From an uncultured bacterium (GTDB taxonomy: Bacteria > Pseudomonadota > Alphaproteobacteria > Sphingomonadales > Sphingomonadaceae): a DNA stretch of 46,822 nt. The notes under the pieces are model-generated. The model did not search any database. It saw only the letters and a program-made list of their open reading frames with translations, and had not been told where the DNA came from. Positions 30,179-38,965 of the stretch are shown in pieces. Positions within the stretch are counted from its first letter, which is position 1; every line of letters starts with the position of its first letter. A program made the translations under genes and the position numbers. The stretch lies in assembly GCA_903884945.1 (NCBI GenBank), contig CAISGR010000233.1:1-46822 (forward strand), written 5' to 3'.

Positions 30179-31081
30179 TCACCCTTCGCCCAGATTCCCC
30201 GACCGCGCCGCCTTGTAACCGTCGCGCCGGCCCTGTTCGAAGCCGATGCGCTGGGCGTAGCCCGGGTCCTCGGGATAGTCCTGGAACGCGGCGATCGTCT
30301 CATCGAACACCTCGCGCAACTCGTCCTTGAACTCGGGGTGCGAGAAGATGTGGAAGCGGTTCACGCGGATCGCGCCGAGCACGCGCGCTGCGATCACGTC
30401 GGGCTCCATGCCGACTTGGTGAACCTGCTCCAGCCGCCCGACCATCTCGGTGTTGACCGGCTTGGCGCCCGCCTTGAGGTCATCGGGCCTGACATCGTCG
30501 CTTGCGAAAATGTGGCTCTTCACCAGCCCGGGGCACAGCACCGATACGCCGATGCCGTGCGGCGCGAGGCTGTAGCGCAGCGATTCGCTCATGCCGCGTA
30601 CCGCGAACTTCGTGGTGTTGTAGATGCCGGGCATCGGGCCGCACAGGAAGCTCGCCATCGAGGCGGTATTGACGACATGCCCGCCCAGGCCGTTCGCCTT
30701 CATGCGCGGCACGAAGGTCATCACGCCGTTGATCACGCCGTGGAGATTGACCCCCATGACCCAGTCCCAGTCGTCGTAGCTTGAGTCGTCGATCGTCTGG
30801 AAGAGGTTGATTCCGGCATTGTTGAACAGCAGCGAGACCGGGCCGAAGCTCTCTTCGACCAGGTCGGCTGCCTCCGCGAAGCCGGTGCGCGAGGCGACGT
30901 CGAGCGGCACGCCCATCACCATCTGGTTGTCGAGTGACTTCAGGGCCTGATCGATCGACTCTTCGCGAATATCGGCGATCGCGACCTTGCAGCCCTGGGC
31001 GAGCAACGCGCGCGCCAGGCCCAGCCCGATTCCGTTCGCGCCGCCGGTGACGAACGCGGTGCGTCCCGCAAATTCCTTCAT
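30179..31081 (-). CDS. Short-chain dehydrogenase, LigD/L/N/O-type Calpha-dehydrogenase
   Basis: A 300-residue SDR with T-G-G-A-N-G-I-G, N-N-A-G-I-N, the segment Y-D-D-W-D-W-V-M-G-V-N-L-H-G-V-I-N-G-V, and Y-N-T-T-K. The Y-D-D-x-D-W-x-x-G-V-N-L-x-G-V-I-N-G block is nearly that of LigD, and the C-terminal extension has the length of LigD/L/N/O. It should oxidise a benzylic (Calpha) alcohol of a beta-aryl ether or related dimer with NAD. The ATG overlaps the stop of the upstream SDR (ATGA). A set of stereospecific isozymes is usual for these substrates. Confidence 0.87.
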   Translation of the reverse strand: MKEFAGRTAFVTGGANGIGLGLARALLAQGCKVAIADIREESIDQALKSLDNQMVMGVPLDVASRTGFAEAADLVEESFGPVSLLFNNAGINLFQTIDDSSYDDWDWVMGVNLHGVINGVMTFVPRMKANGLGGHVVNTASMASFLCGPMPGIYNTTKFAVRGMSESLRYSLAPHGIGVSVLCPGLVKSHIFASDDVRPDDLKAGAKPVNTEMVGRLEQVHQVGMEPDVIAARVLGAIRVNRFHIFSHPEFKDELREVFDETIAAFQDYPEDPGYAQRIGFEQGRRDGYKAARSGNLGEG

Positions 31082-31977
31082 GATCTTTTCGCTTCCTGCC
31101 GATCGCGCTCGGCCGCGTGGACTGGGTTTCTGAAGAGCACCGCGAAGGTGGCCTTGAGCTCCGGATTCTCCGGCACGTCGGGCACCGAGGCGACCATCGC
31201 CGCCGCGCGATCGGCCACCCCGTCGCGGAATTCGCTATGCGTGAGGATGTACAGCTCGTCACCCTCGATCCCTTCGCGCACGCGCTCGCCGATCTCGTCG
31301 GCGGTCTTGTAGAGATGCGCGAAGTTGCCACCCTGCTGGCGCCGCTTGTCGCTCTCGGCATAGCCGGTTTCGGCGAGTTCGGCCGGGCGGGTCTTGCCCG
31401 CTTCCGCTATATTGGACTGGACCGGGCCGGGGCAGAAGGCCGAGCAGATCACCCCGCGCGGTTCCAGTTCGGCACGCATCGATTCCATCATGCTCACCGC
31501 GGCGGCCTTGGTAACGCCGTAGATCACCGCGCCGGGATGCGGCAGCACGCCCGACATCGATGCCGTGTTGACGATGTGCCCGCCCTCGCCATGCGCGAGA
31601 ATGCGCGGCAGGATCGTCACCACCCCGTTGATCGTGCCGCCGAGATTGACGCCGAGCGTCCAATCCCAATCGGCGAAGCTCGCGAGCTCCGCCGGGCCGA
31701 CCACCGCGACCCCGGCATTGTTGCACAAGATATGGATCTTGCCGAAGCGCGCCTCGGCCGCATCGGCTGCGGCAGCAAAGGCGACGCGATCGGTCACGTC
31801 GAGCTTCAGCGCAAGTGCGTCCGCCCCGAGCACAGCGCGTGCCTCGGCGAGGTGATCGTCGCGAATGTCTGCGACCACGATGTTCATTCCGGCGCGTTGC
31901 AATGCCCTGGCGATGCCGAGCCCGATCCCGCTCGCGCCGCCGGTGATGAACGCGGTTCTGCCCTGCAGATTCTGCAC
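31078..31977 (-). CDS. Short-chain dehydrogenase, LigD/L/N/O-type Calpha-dehydrogenase
   Basis: A 299-residue SDR with T-G-G-A-S-G-I-G, N-N-A-G-V-A, D-W-D-W-T-L-G-V-N-L-G-G-T-I-N-G-V, and Y-G-V-T-K. The segment S-N-I-A-E-A-G-K-T-R-P-A recalls LigD S-N-I-A-E-A-S-R-L-R-P-A, so this may be the closer LigD counterpart of the three long SDRs. The start is a GTG with GGGAGAGG upstream. It leads a two-gene minus-strand operon with an operator at 32037, divergent from an MFS gene. Confidence 0.87.
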   Translation of the reverse strand: MQNLQGRTAFITGGASGIGLGIARALQRAGMNIVVADIRDDHLAEARAVLGADALALKLDVTDRVAFAAAADAAEARFGKIHILCNNAGVAVVGPAELASFADWDWTLGVNLGGTINGVVTILPRILAHGEGGHIVNTASMSGVLPHPGAVIYGVTKAAAVSMMESMRAELEPRGVICSAFCPGPVQSNIAEAGKTRPAELAETGYAESDKRRQQGGNFAHLYKTADEIGERVREGIEGDELYILTHSEFRDGVADRAAAMVASVPDVPENPELKATFAVLFRNPVHAAERDRQEAKRS

Positions 31978-32036
31978 GAACTGCCTCTCCCAATGTGGTT
32001 TTGCGCGCGAATTCGAAGATCGAACGCTTGTTGAGA

Positions 32037-32055
32037 TTGTATTTAAAGCATACAA
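32037..32055 (+). promoter_or_regulatory. Operator copy 7 of the shared palindrome
   Basis: TTGTATTTAAAGCATACAA, 59 bp upstream of the SDR pair (minus) and 104 bp upstream of the MFS gene (plus). TACAAT is read outward on both strands and could be a -10 hexamer for each. Confidence 0.72.
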
Positions 32056-32159
32056 TCTTTGGCGGGGAAAGCGGTTGGTTGGCGCTACGCCAAATCGACC
32101 CGCCCGCATTCGATGGGAAGCGGCCGGCAAGGCCGCCCTGAACCTAGTGGGGAGGATCT

Positions 32160-33545
32160 ATGGCCGTATTGCAGGCCGGCGCGCCAATGGCGATGCCCAG
32201 CTCGGATGACGCAGCGACGGCCCCGCAGGGGTGGCCGAGTCCCGGCGCAGCCTATTATGCCCTCGCCGTCCTCGTCCTGGCGACCTTCCTCAACTTCCTC
32301 GATTCGACCGTATTCATGCTGATGGTCGAGCGGATCAAGCACGACTTCCTCCTCTCGGACGAGCAGCTCGGCTGGCTGCTCGGCCCGGCCAACATCATCT
32401 TCTACGTCCTCGTGGGCATCCCCCTCGCCCGGCTGGTCGATATCTATCCGCGCAAGCTCGTGCTGGCGGGCGGGCTCCTCCTGATCAGCAGCCTCAACGC
32501 CGCCGGCGGACTCGCCCAGAATTTCCGGCAACTGTTCGGATCGCGGATGCTGATCGGCGCCGGTGGCTCGGCGCATGCGCCTGGCGCCTATTCAATGCTC
32601 GCTGATTATTTCCCGCCGGCACGGCTGCCGCGCGCCATCGCGGTGCTGCAGCTCGGCTTCATCGGCGGGACCACGATCGGCCTGTTCATCGGCGGCCAGC
32701 TGCTTGCGATGGTCGCGGGATGGGAGCCGATGCAGTGGATGGGGCTCACCATCCGCGGCTGGCAATGGATCCTGCTGATGCTGGCGGTACCCGGCCTCGC
32801 CGTGGTCTGCATGCTGCTGATGATCCGCGAGCCCGATCGCCGGGGCCTGGCGCGGGCGGGCAAGGCCATGCCGATCGGCGAGGTCTTCGCCGAGATCTGG
32901 CGGCGCAAGGCGGTCTATCTGCCGCTCTTCATCGGCCTCGCCTTCAGCGCGCTCGAATCGCTGGGCTTGCAGGCGTGGCGCGCGCCCTTCCTGATCCGCA
33001 CCTATGGCTGGAGCGAGCAACAGATCGGCAACTGGTCCGCCCCCATGCTGCTCGTCTCGGCGGTCCTGGGCCTGTTCATCGGTACCGCCCTGACCGAGTG
33101 GCTCGGCAAGCGCCACAAGGACGCCCATGTCCGCGCGACCACGATCCTGTTCGCTGCCGCGGTACCCTGTTCGGTTCTGGCGCCGCTGATGCCGTCGGGC
33201 GAACTGGCGCTGTTCTTCTACGCCTTGTCCGGCATGTTCGGGCTCGGCTCCGCCATTCCGCAGAATGCCGCGATCCAGCGCATTACCCCCAATGAAATGC
33301 GCGGCCAGGTGACCGCCATCTATCTTTTCATGTTCACCTTCTTCGGCGCGATGGGCAGCCTCGTCATCGGTACCGTCAATCAGCGGCTGGTCGGCGGGGA
33401 GGGCAGGCTGTGGCTGGCAATGGCAGCAACTGCTGCGGTGCTGATGCCGCTCGCGGCGATCACCATCTCCTTCGGCATCCGCCCCTATCGGCGTGAAATC
33501 GAGCGTGTCGAGGCGATCGAACGGACCGGCGCCGCGGCGACATGA
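32160..33545 (+). CDS. MFS transporter
   Basis: A 461-residue major facilitator with about 12 predicted membrane segments. It has an acidic first-helix motif F-L-N-F-L-D-S-T, a loop 2-3 sequence P-L-A-R-L-V-D-I-Y-P-R-K, and repeated hydrophobic stretches to the basic C-terminus. The ATG follows GGGGAGGATCT. It heads the plus-strand unit that continues, after an operator, to the SnoaL-like, ALDH and LigW genes. It probably imports an aromatic acid; the subfamily resembles spinster/ACS-type carriers rather than AAHS. Confidence 0.88.
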   Translation: MAVLQAGAPMAMPSSDDAATAPQGWPSPGAAYYALAVLVLATFLNFLDSTVFMLMVERIKHDFLLSDEQLGWLLGPANIIFYVLVGIPLARLVDIYPRKLVLAGGLLLISSLNAAGGLAQNFRQLFGSRMLIGAGGSAHAPGAYSMLADYFPPARLPRAIAVLQLGFIGGTTIGLFIGGQLLAMVAGWEPMQWMGLTIRGWQWILLMLAVPGLAVVCMLLMIREPDRRGLARAGKAMPIGEVFAEIWRRKAVYLPLFIGLAFSALESLGLQAWRAPFLIRTYGWSEQQIGNWSAPMLLVSAVLGLFIGTALTEWLGKRHKDAHVRATTILFAAAVPCSVLAPLMPSGELALFFYALSGMFGLGSAIPQNAAIQRITPNEMRGQVTAIYLFMFTFFGAMGSLVIGTVNQRLVGGEGRLWLAMAATAAVLMPLAAITISFGIRPYRREIERVEAIERTGAAAT

Positions 33546-33546
33546 A

Positions 33547-33565
33547 TTGTATGCCTTGCTTACAA
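33547..33565 (+). promoter_or_regulatory. Operator copy 8 of the shared palindrome
   Basis: TTGTATGCCTTGCTTACAA, identical to copy 4. It begins 2 bp after the MFS stop and ends 72 bp before the SnoaL-like start, so the SnoaL-ALDH-ligW-MFS genes probably have their own promoter. Confidence 0.75.
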
Positions 33566-33637
33566 TAGTTTTCTGACATAGCTTGATTCGCGTGCGAAGC
33601 GGAACGCCAGCGTCCGCGCACAAACATGGAGAAGAGG

Positions 33638-34381
33638 ATGTCCGACCAGGACCGGATTGCGGCGCTCGAATCGCAGATCGAAGCGCTGACCCGCCGCGTG
33701 ACCGTGCAGGAGGACGAACAGTCCGTTCGCAAGCTCCAGCATCTCTACGGCTATCTCATCGACAAATGCCTGTACAACGAGACGGTCGACCTGTTCACCG
33801 AGGATTGCGAGGTGCATTTCTTCGGCGGCGTCTATCGCGGCAAGGCGGGTGCGGCGCGACTCTATATCGAGCGCTTCCAGAAGAATTTCACGCACGGCAA
33901 CAACGGGCCGATCGACGGCTTCCTGCTCGATCATCCGCAGCATCAGGACGTGGTCGATATCCTGCCCGATGGCGTGACCGCGCTCGGCCGCTTCCGCTGC
34001 ACGATGCAGGCCGGTCGCCACAAGGATTTCGGCCAGGCGCGCCAGTGGTTCGAGGGCGGGCTCTACGAGAATACTTACAAGAAGATCGACGGGGTGTGGC
34101 GCATCCACATCCTCAACTACGTGCCGCAATGGCATGCCGATTTCGAGACCGGCTGGGCCAATACCAGGCCAAACTACGTGCCGTTCCTCAGCGTCACCTA
34201 TCCGGAAGATCCCACCGGCCCCGATGAACTCAAATCGGACGTGTGGCTGTGGCCGACGCACAAGGTCGTCCCGTTCCACAACGCCCATCCCGTGACGGGC
34301 AAGCCGATCGTGCCCGAGCGCTGGCAGGGCGATATCGAGCGCGAGAACGCGGCCGGTCGCACAGCGCAGGCCGACGCATGA
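33638..34381 (+). CDS. SnoaL/NTF2-like protein (candidate cofactor-free lyase), second copy
   Basis: A 247-residue paralogue of the protein at 1705. It has a coiled-coil N-terminus (I-A-A-L-E-S-Q-I-E-A-L), then K-L-Q-H-L-Y-G-Y-L-I-D, V-Y-R-G-K-A-G-A-A-R-L-Y, F-T-H-G-N-N-G-P, G-F-L-L-D-H, and W-R-I-H-I-L-N-Y. Many of these blocks match the first copy (F-T-H-G-K-P-G-P, G-F-L-L-D-H). The ATG at 33638 was preferred over 33626 because GGAG stands six bases upstream and the N-terminus then aligns with the paralogue. The gene overlaps the ALDH by ATGA. LdpA-type diarylpropane lyases belong to this fold, and I believe the phenylcoumaran ring-opening enzymes of SYK-6 do too; that role is inferred. Confidence 0.82.
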   Translation: MSDQDRIAALESQIEALTRRVTVQEDEQSVRKLQHLYGYLIDKCLYNETVDLFTEDCEVHFFGGVYRGKAGAARLYIERFQKNFTHGNNGPIDGFLLDHPQHQDVVDILPDGVTALGRFRCTMQAGRHKDFGQARQWFEGGLYENTYKKIDGVWRIHILNYVPQWHADFETGWANTRPNYVPFLSVTYPEDPTGPDELKSDVWLWPTHKVVPFHNAHPVTGKPIVPERWQGDIERENAAGRTAQADA

Positions 34382-35805
34382 ACTACCCCGATCTCTGCAT
34401 GGTGATCGACGGGGAGCGTGTGACCGGCGGCGGCCGGCGCACGCATCGCGTGCTCAACCCCGCGACGGGCGACGCGCTCGGCGAGCTGCCGCTCGCTGAT
34501 GCCGCCGATCTCGATCGTGCGCTGGAGACCGCACAACGCGGCTTCCGGATCTGGCGCGACTCGACGCCGCAGCAGCGCTCCGCCGTGTTGCAGGGTGCGG
34601 CGCGGCTGATGCTCGAGCGGCAGGAGGAACTCGCCCGGATCGCGACGATGGAAGAGGGCAAGACCCTCGCCGAGACGCGGATCGAAGTGCTGATGAATGT
34701 CGGCCTGTTCAACTTCTACGCGGGCGAGACCTTCCGCAATTATGGCCGAACGCTCGTCCGTCCGGCAGGCATGCGCGCGACCGTGACGAAGGAACCGGTC
34801 GGCCCGGTCGCCGCCTTCTCGCCATGGAACTTCCCGCTCGGCAACCCGGGGCGGAAGCTCGGCGCGCCGATCGCGGCAGGCTGCTCGGTAATCCTGAAAT
34901 CGGCCGAGGAAACGCCGGCAAGCGCGATCGGCGTGCTGCAATGCCTGCTCGACGCGGGGCTTCCGAAGGAGGTCGCCCAGGCGGTGTTCGGCGTACCCGA
35001 CGAGGTCTCGCGCCACCTGCTCGGCTCACCGATCATCCGGAAGCTGAGCTTCACCGGATCGACCGTTGTCGGCAAGCACCTGATCAAGCTCGCCACCGAG
35101 GACATGAAGCGGACAACAATGGAGTTGGGCGGGCACGGCCCCGTGCTGGTCTTCGACGATGTCGATGTCGATCAGGTGCTCGATACGATGGTCGCGTCGA
35201 AATATCGCAATGCCGGCCAGGTCTGCGTCTCGCCGACACGCTTCATCGTGCAGGAAGATATCTTCGAGCGCTTCCGTACCGGCTTCGCCGAGCGCGCGGG
35301 CAGGATCGTCGTCGGTGACGGGCTCGATACAAGCACGCAGATGGGCCCGATGGCCAATCCGCGCCGCCCCGACGCAATGGAGCGGCTGATCGGCGATGCG
35401 AAGGCGAAGGGCGCTCGGCTGCACGCGGGCGGCGAGCGGATCGGTAACCGCGGCTTCTTCTTCGCCCCGTCCGTGCTGTCCGAGGTCCCGCTCGACGCCG
35501 CGATCATGAACGAGGAGCCGTTCGGCCCGGTCGTGATGATCAACCCCTTCGGCAGCGAAGAATCGATGATCGCCGAGGCCAACCGCCTGCCCTATGGCCT
35601 TGCGGCCTATGCCTGGACGCAGGATGCCCGGCGCCAGCGTCGGCTCGCACGCGAGGTGGAGACCGGCATGCTCGGCATCAACACGTCAATGATCGGCGGC
35701 GCGGATGCGCCGTTCGGCGGGGTGAAATGGTCGGGCCACGGCTCGGAAGACGGCCCCGAGGGCGTCGAGGCCTGCCTCGTCACCAAGGCCGTGCACGAAG
35801 GATAA
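34378..35805 (+). CDS. NAD(P)-dependent aldehyde dehydrogenase, succinate-semialdehyde dehydrogenase type
   Basis: A 475-residue ALDH with N151 (P-W-N-F-P), base E249 (M-E-L-G-G-H) and nucleophile C283 (G-Q-V-C-V-S). The overall form is the SSADH/GabD group. It lies between a SnoaL-like gene and ligW, both a few bases away. The order suggests it oxidises an aromatic aldehyde to the acid that LigW decarboxylates, as for 5-formylferulate or 5-formylvanillin produced by stilbene cleavage. That link is inference from gene order. Confidence 0.9.
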   Translation: MNYPDLCMVIDGERVTGGGRRTHRVLNPATGDALGELPLADAADLDRALETAQRGFRIWRDSTPQQRSAVLQGAARLMLERQEELARIATMEEGKTLAETRIEVLMNVGLFNFYAGETFRNYGRTLVRPAGMRATVTKEPVGPVAAFSPWNFPLGNPGRKLGAPIAAGCSVILKSAEETPASAIGVLQCLLDAGLPKEVAQAVFGVPDEVSRHLLGSPIIRKLSFTGSTVVGKHLIKLATEDMKRTTMELGGHGPVLVFDDVDVDQVLDTMVASKYRNAGQVCVSPTRFIVQEDIFERFRTGFAERAGRIVVGDGLDTSTQMGPMANPRRPDAMERLIGDAKAKGARLHAGGERIGNRGFFFAPSVLSEVPLDAAIMNEEPFGPVVMINPFGSEESMIAEANRLPYGLAAYAWTQDARRQRRLAREVETGMLGINTSMIGGADAPFGGVKWSGHGSEDGPEGVEACLVTKAVHEG

Positions 35806-35811
35806 GCGGAC

Positions 35812-36864
35812 ATGACCCACGACCTGAAGACCGGCGGCGACCGCGGCTATCTGCGGATCGCAACCGAAGAGGCGTTCGCCACGCGCGAGCAGATCGATTG
35901 CTATCTCCGGATGGTGCGCGACGGCACCGCCGACAAGGGCATGCAATCGCTCTGGGGATTCTATGCAACCTCGCCGTCCGAGCGGGCGATGATGATCATC
36001 GATCGACTCCTCGATCTCGGCGACCGTCGCATTGCTGATATGGATTCGACCGGTATCGACGTCGCGATCCTGTCGCTCACTTCCCCGGGCGTGCAGCCGC
36101 TGCTCGATGCGGACGAAGCCAAGGCGATGGTGGTCCGCGCCAATGACCATCTCGCCGAGGCGGTGGCGCAGCACCCAACGCGCTATGTCGGCATGACCTC
36201 GATCGCGCCGCAGGACCCGAACTGGTCGGCCGGCGAAATCACACGCGGCGCCGGGCTCGGGTTCAAGGGGGTGATGGTCAACAGCCATACTCAGGGCGAA
36301 TATCTCGACGACCCGAAATATGATCCGATCTTTCGCGCGCTCGCCGAGACCGGCCAGCCGCTCTACATCCATCCCTCCACGCCGCCCGACGCGATGATCG
36401 GACCGATGCTCGAAGCCGGCCTCGACGGCGCGATCTTCGGTTTCGGCGTCGAGACCGGCATGCATTTGCTGCGACTGATCACGATCGGCATCTTCGATCG
36501 CTATCCCGACCTGCAGATCGTCGTGGGGCATATGGGCGAAGCCCTGCCCTATTGGCTCTACCGGCTCGACTATATGCACCAGGCCGGGGTCCGCTCGCAG
36601 CGCTACGAGCGCATGAAGCCGCTGAAGAAGACGATCGCCGAGTATATGCGCTCCAACGTCTGCGTGACGACCAGCGGCATGGCCTGGGCGCCTGCAATCA
36701 GGTTCGCGCAGGAGGTGCTCGGCGAGGACCGGGTGCTGTACGCGATGGACTATCCGTACGAATATGTCGCCGACGAGGTGCGGACGCATGATCTGCTCGA
36801 GGTGCCCGATGCGACGAAGAAAAAGCTGATGCAGACCAACGCGGAGCGCGTGTTCAAGCTCTGA
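35812..36864 (+). CDS. ligW: 5-carboxyvanillate decarboxylase
   Basis: A 350-residue amidohydrolase-fold decarboxylase matching LigW of Sphingobium and Novosphingobium closely: R-I-A-T-E-E-A-F-A-T-R-E, R-D-G-T-A-D-K-G-M, L-W-G-F-Y-A, and F-G-F-G-V-E-T-G-M-H-L-L-R-L-I-T. Metal and active-site residues are E19, H186, H239 and D312. LigW removes the 5-carboxyl of 5-carboxyvanillate without a redox cofactor, giving vanillate. The other 5,5'-dehydrodivanillate genes (ligX, ligY, ligZ) are absent here, so the carboxylate may arise from another dimer. It is 6 bp after the ALDH and 22 bp before an MFS gene. Confidence 0.93.
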   Translation: MTHDLKTGGDRGYLRIATEEAFATREQIDCYLRMVRDGTADKGMQSLWGFYATSPSERAMMIIDRLLDLGDRRIADMDSTGIDVAILSLTSPGVQPLLDADEAKAMVVRANDHLAEAVAQHPTRYVGMTSIAPQDPNWSAGEITRGAGLGFKGVMVNSHTQGEYLDDPKYDPIFRALAETGQPLYIHPSTPPDAMIGPMLEAGLDGAIFGFGVETGMHLLRLITIGIFDRYPDLQIVVGHMGEALPYWLYRLDYMHQAGVRSQRYERMKPLKKTIAEYMRSNVCVTTSGMAWAPAIRFAQEVLGEDRVLYAMDYPYEYVADEVRTHDLLEVPDATKKKLMQTNAERVFKL

Positions 36865-36886
36865 CGGCCTCGGGAGGGAAGCGCGC

Positions 36887-38494
36887 GTGACGCAACAACG
36901 GACTCCGCGAGCCGCGTGGATCGCCCTGATCCTCATCAGCCTGACCCAGGCGATGAGCATGGTCGATCGCCAGATCCTCGCGATCCTGGTGCCGCGGATC
37001 AAGGCGGACCTGCATGTCGGCGATGCCGAGATGGGGCTGCTCTACGGCACGGTCTTCGCGCTGTTCTACGCGCTCTTTTCGCTCCCGCTCGGGCGCCTCG
37101 CGGACGGCTGGGTGCGGACGCGCCTTCTGTCGCTGTCGATCGCCGGCTGGTCGGTGATGACCGCCATGGCCGGCTTCGCCAATGGCTTCGGCCTGCTCGC
37201 CTTGTCCCGGCTTGGTGTCGGGATCGGTGAAGCGAGCGTCCAGCCCGCGGGCTTCTCGCTGCTGTCCGATCGCTTCCCCAAGGAAAGGCGCGGTACCGTC
37301 ACAGCGGTCATCGCAGCCGCGATCGCGCTCGGCCTGGGCGGGGCATTGTGGATCGGCGGCGCCACTGCAGACGCCTGGGACCACGCCTATGCGGCGGGCG
37401 CCGCGCCACTGGGCATCAAGGGCTGGCAGGCCGCCTTCCTGGTCGCCGCACTCCCGGGCGTCGTGCTTGCGGTGCTGCTGTGGCGGGTGGAGGAGCCGGT
37501 GCGCGGCGCCGCCGATGGAATCGCCTGCACGCCCGATCCCGCGCCGTTCCGCGCGAGTTGGCATACGCTCGCCAGCATCCTCCCCGGCTTCAACTGGCTT
37601 TCGCTCCATCGCAATCGCGCCGGGGCGGGCACCTGGCTCGTCAACATCGCCGGGCTCGCCGCGATCGTCCTGGCAATGATCGGACTGACCCGCTGGACCG
37701 ATGCGCTGCGCAAGGTAGCGCCGCCGCCGCTCAACCTGGGCGGGGCGATCATCGGCGGCAACGCGCTGCAATTCGTCGTGACCGGTTTCGGTCTCTATGT
37801 CGTGCTCAACTGGCTCCAGTCGCTCCGGCTGCGCGACAAGCCGGCTTTCGCGATCATCGGGCGGACTCCGGCGCTGACGTTGCTGTTCGCGATCGCGGCG
37901 CTGCAATCGGTGGTGAACTACGGCGTGATGGCGTGGAGCCCGAGCTTCGTGATCAAGACCTATGGCGTGAGCCCGGCACAGGTCGGCCTGCAGTTCGGCG
38001 CACTCACCGGGGGACTCGGCATTGTCGGCCCGCTGATCGCGGGGCCGCTCTCGGACTGGATGCAGCAGCGCATTCGCGGCGGACGAATCTATGTGACGCT
38101 GGGCGCGCTGATCGTGTCGCCGGTGCTGGCGTTCGTCACCTATCGCGCCGCGACGCTGGGCGCCTTCTATCTCGGCTTCACCTTCTACAGCCTGGCCCTC
38201 ACCATGTGGCTGCCGCCGGTCTATGCCAGCTTCATGGATCTGGTCCTGCCGCGGATGCGCGGCACGGTGATGAGCTTCTACATCCTGACAATGACGATCT
38301 TCGGGCTGGGCACCGGCCCCTATGCGGTCGGTCTGGTCAGCGATGTGAATGGTGGCGATCTCGGCGCGGCGATCCTGTCGGTCTACTGGCTCGCCCCGGT
38401 CCTGATCGTGCTGATCGTCCTGCTGATCCGCCAGCTGCCGCGCGACGAGATGACCGTCGTGGAACGGGCGCGGGCGGCGGGGGAGGCAGTCTGA
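36887..38494 (+). CDS. MFS transporter, spinster-like, enlarged
   Basis: A 535-residue major facilitator, about 100 residues longer than usual. It starts with a GTG after CGGGAGGGAA. The first helix ends M-V-D-R-Q-I-L-A, and loop 2-3 has P-L-G-R-L-A-D-G-W-V-R-T-R. The extra length is a middle region (about residues 205-320) with hydrophobic stretches, possibly two added membrane segments between the N- and C-halves. It closes the SnoaL-ALDH-ligW operon; the first module (1-2406) likewise ends in an MFS gene, though of a different subfamily. Import of an aromatic acid is likely. Confidence 0.87.
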   Translation: MTQQRTPRAAWIALILISLTQAMSMVDRQILAILVPRIKADLHVGDAEMGLLYGTVFALFYALFSLPLGRLADGWVRTRLLSLSIAGWSVMTAMAGFANGFGLLALSRLGVGIGEASVQPAGFSLLSDRFPKERRGTVTAVIAAAIALGLGGALWIGGATADAWDHAYAAGAAPLGIKGWQAAFLVAALPGVVLAVLLWRVEEPVRGAADGIACTPDPAPFRASWHTLASILPGFNWLSLHRNRAGAGTWLVNIAGLAAIVLAMIGLTRWTDALRKVAPPPLNLGGAIIGGNALQFVVTGFGLYVVLNWLQSLRLRDKPAFAIIGRTPALTLLFAIAALQSVVNYGVMAWSPSFVIKTYGVSPAQVGLQFGALTGGLGIVGPLIAGPLSDWMQQRIRGGRIYVTLGALIVSPVLAFVTYRAATLGAFYLGFTFYSLALTMWLPPVYASFMDLVLPRMRGTVMSFYILTMTIFGLGTGPYAVGLVSDVNGGDLGAAILSVYWLAPVLIVLIVLLIRQLPRDEMTVVERARAAGEAV

Positions 38495-38506
38495 GCCGAA
38501 CGCGAC

Positions 38507-38965
38507 TCAGGTGACCCGCCATACCCAGAGCCTGATGGCTGAAGCATAGCGTGCGCCGGAGCAGACAAACACGCTCCGGTTGAGCCAGTCATAGCGTCCG
38601 GCCGGGGCGATGAACTCGGGGACGGTGCGGAAATAATATTCAGCCGGATCGACCTCTTCGCCCGCCGCCAACCGCCGCATGACCTCGGGCGACCCGTGGC
38701 GCAGTCCCTTGTTACGGATCTGGATCACCACCCCGTCATCGGTACGCAGCGCATAGGTGGCGTCCGCCACCGTCACGCCATCGGGCCGCGTCACCTGCCA
38801 GTCATTGCCCCCGGCCACCAGCTCGCCGCGGATCAACGGCCCTTCGACCGGGCCCGAGAAGATCGGGATGATCCGCCGCATTCCGTCGGGCGCGTCGCCG
38901 ATCGCAATCGGCGCGCCCAGGCTGCCGGTCGCTTCATAGACGAACTCGAGGCCGGGCTGGATCAC
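38507..38965 (-). CDS. DUF3237 family protein
   Basis: A 152-residue protein matching the DUF3237 pattern: an opening L-E-F-V-Y-E-A, the middle G-R-R/M-R-R-I-I-P-I-x-x-G-P-V-E-G-P-x-I-R-G-E-L-V-A-G-G-N-D-W block (here G-M-R-R-I-I-P-I-F-S-G-P-V-E-G-P), and Y-Y-F-R-T-V-P-E-F near the end. No enzymatic role is established that I know of; a small beta-barrel is likely. The GTG start overlaps the lignostilbene dioxygenase stop (GTGA), so it is co-translated with it. This pairing is the best clue to its function. Confidence 0.8.
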   Translation of the reverse strand: MIQPGLEFVYEATGSLGAPIAIGDAPDGMRRIIPIFSGPVEGPLIRGELVAGGNDWQVTRPDGVTVADATYALRTDDGVVIQIRNKGLRHGSPEVMRRLAAGEEVDPAEYYFRTVPEFIAPAGRYDWLNRSVFVCSGARYASAIRLWVWRVT

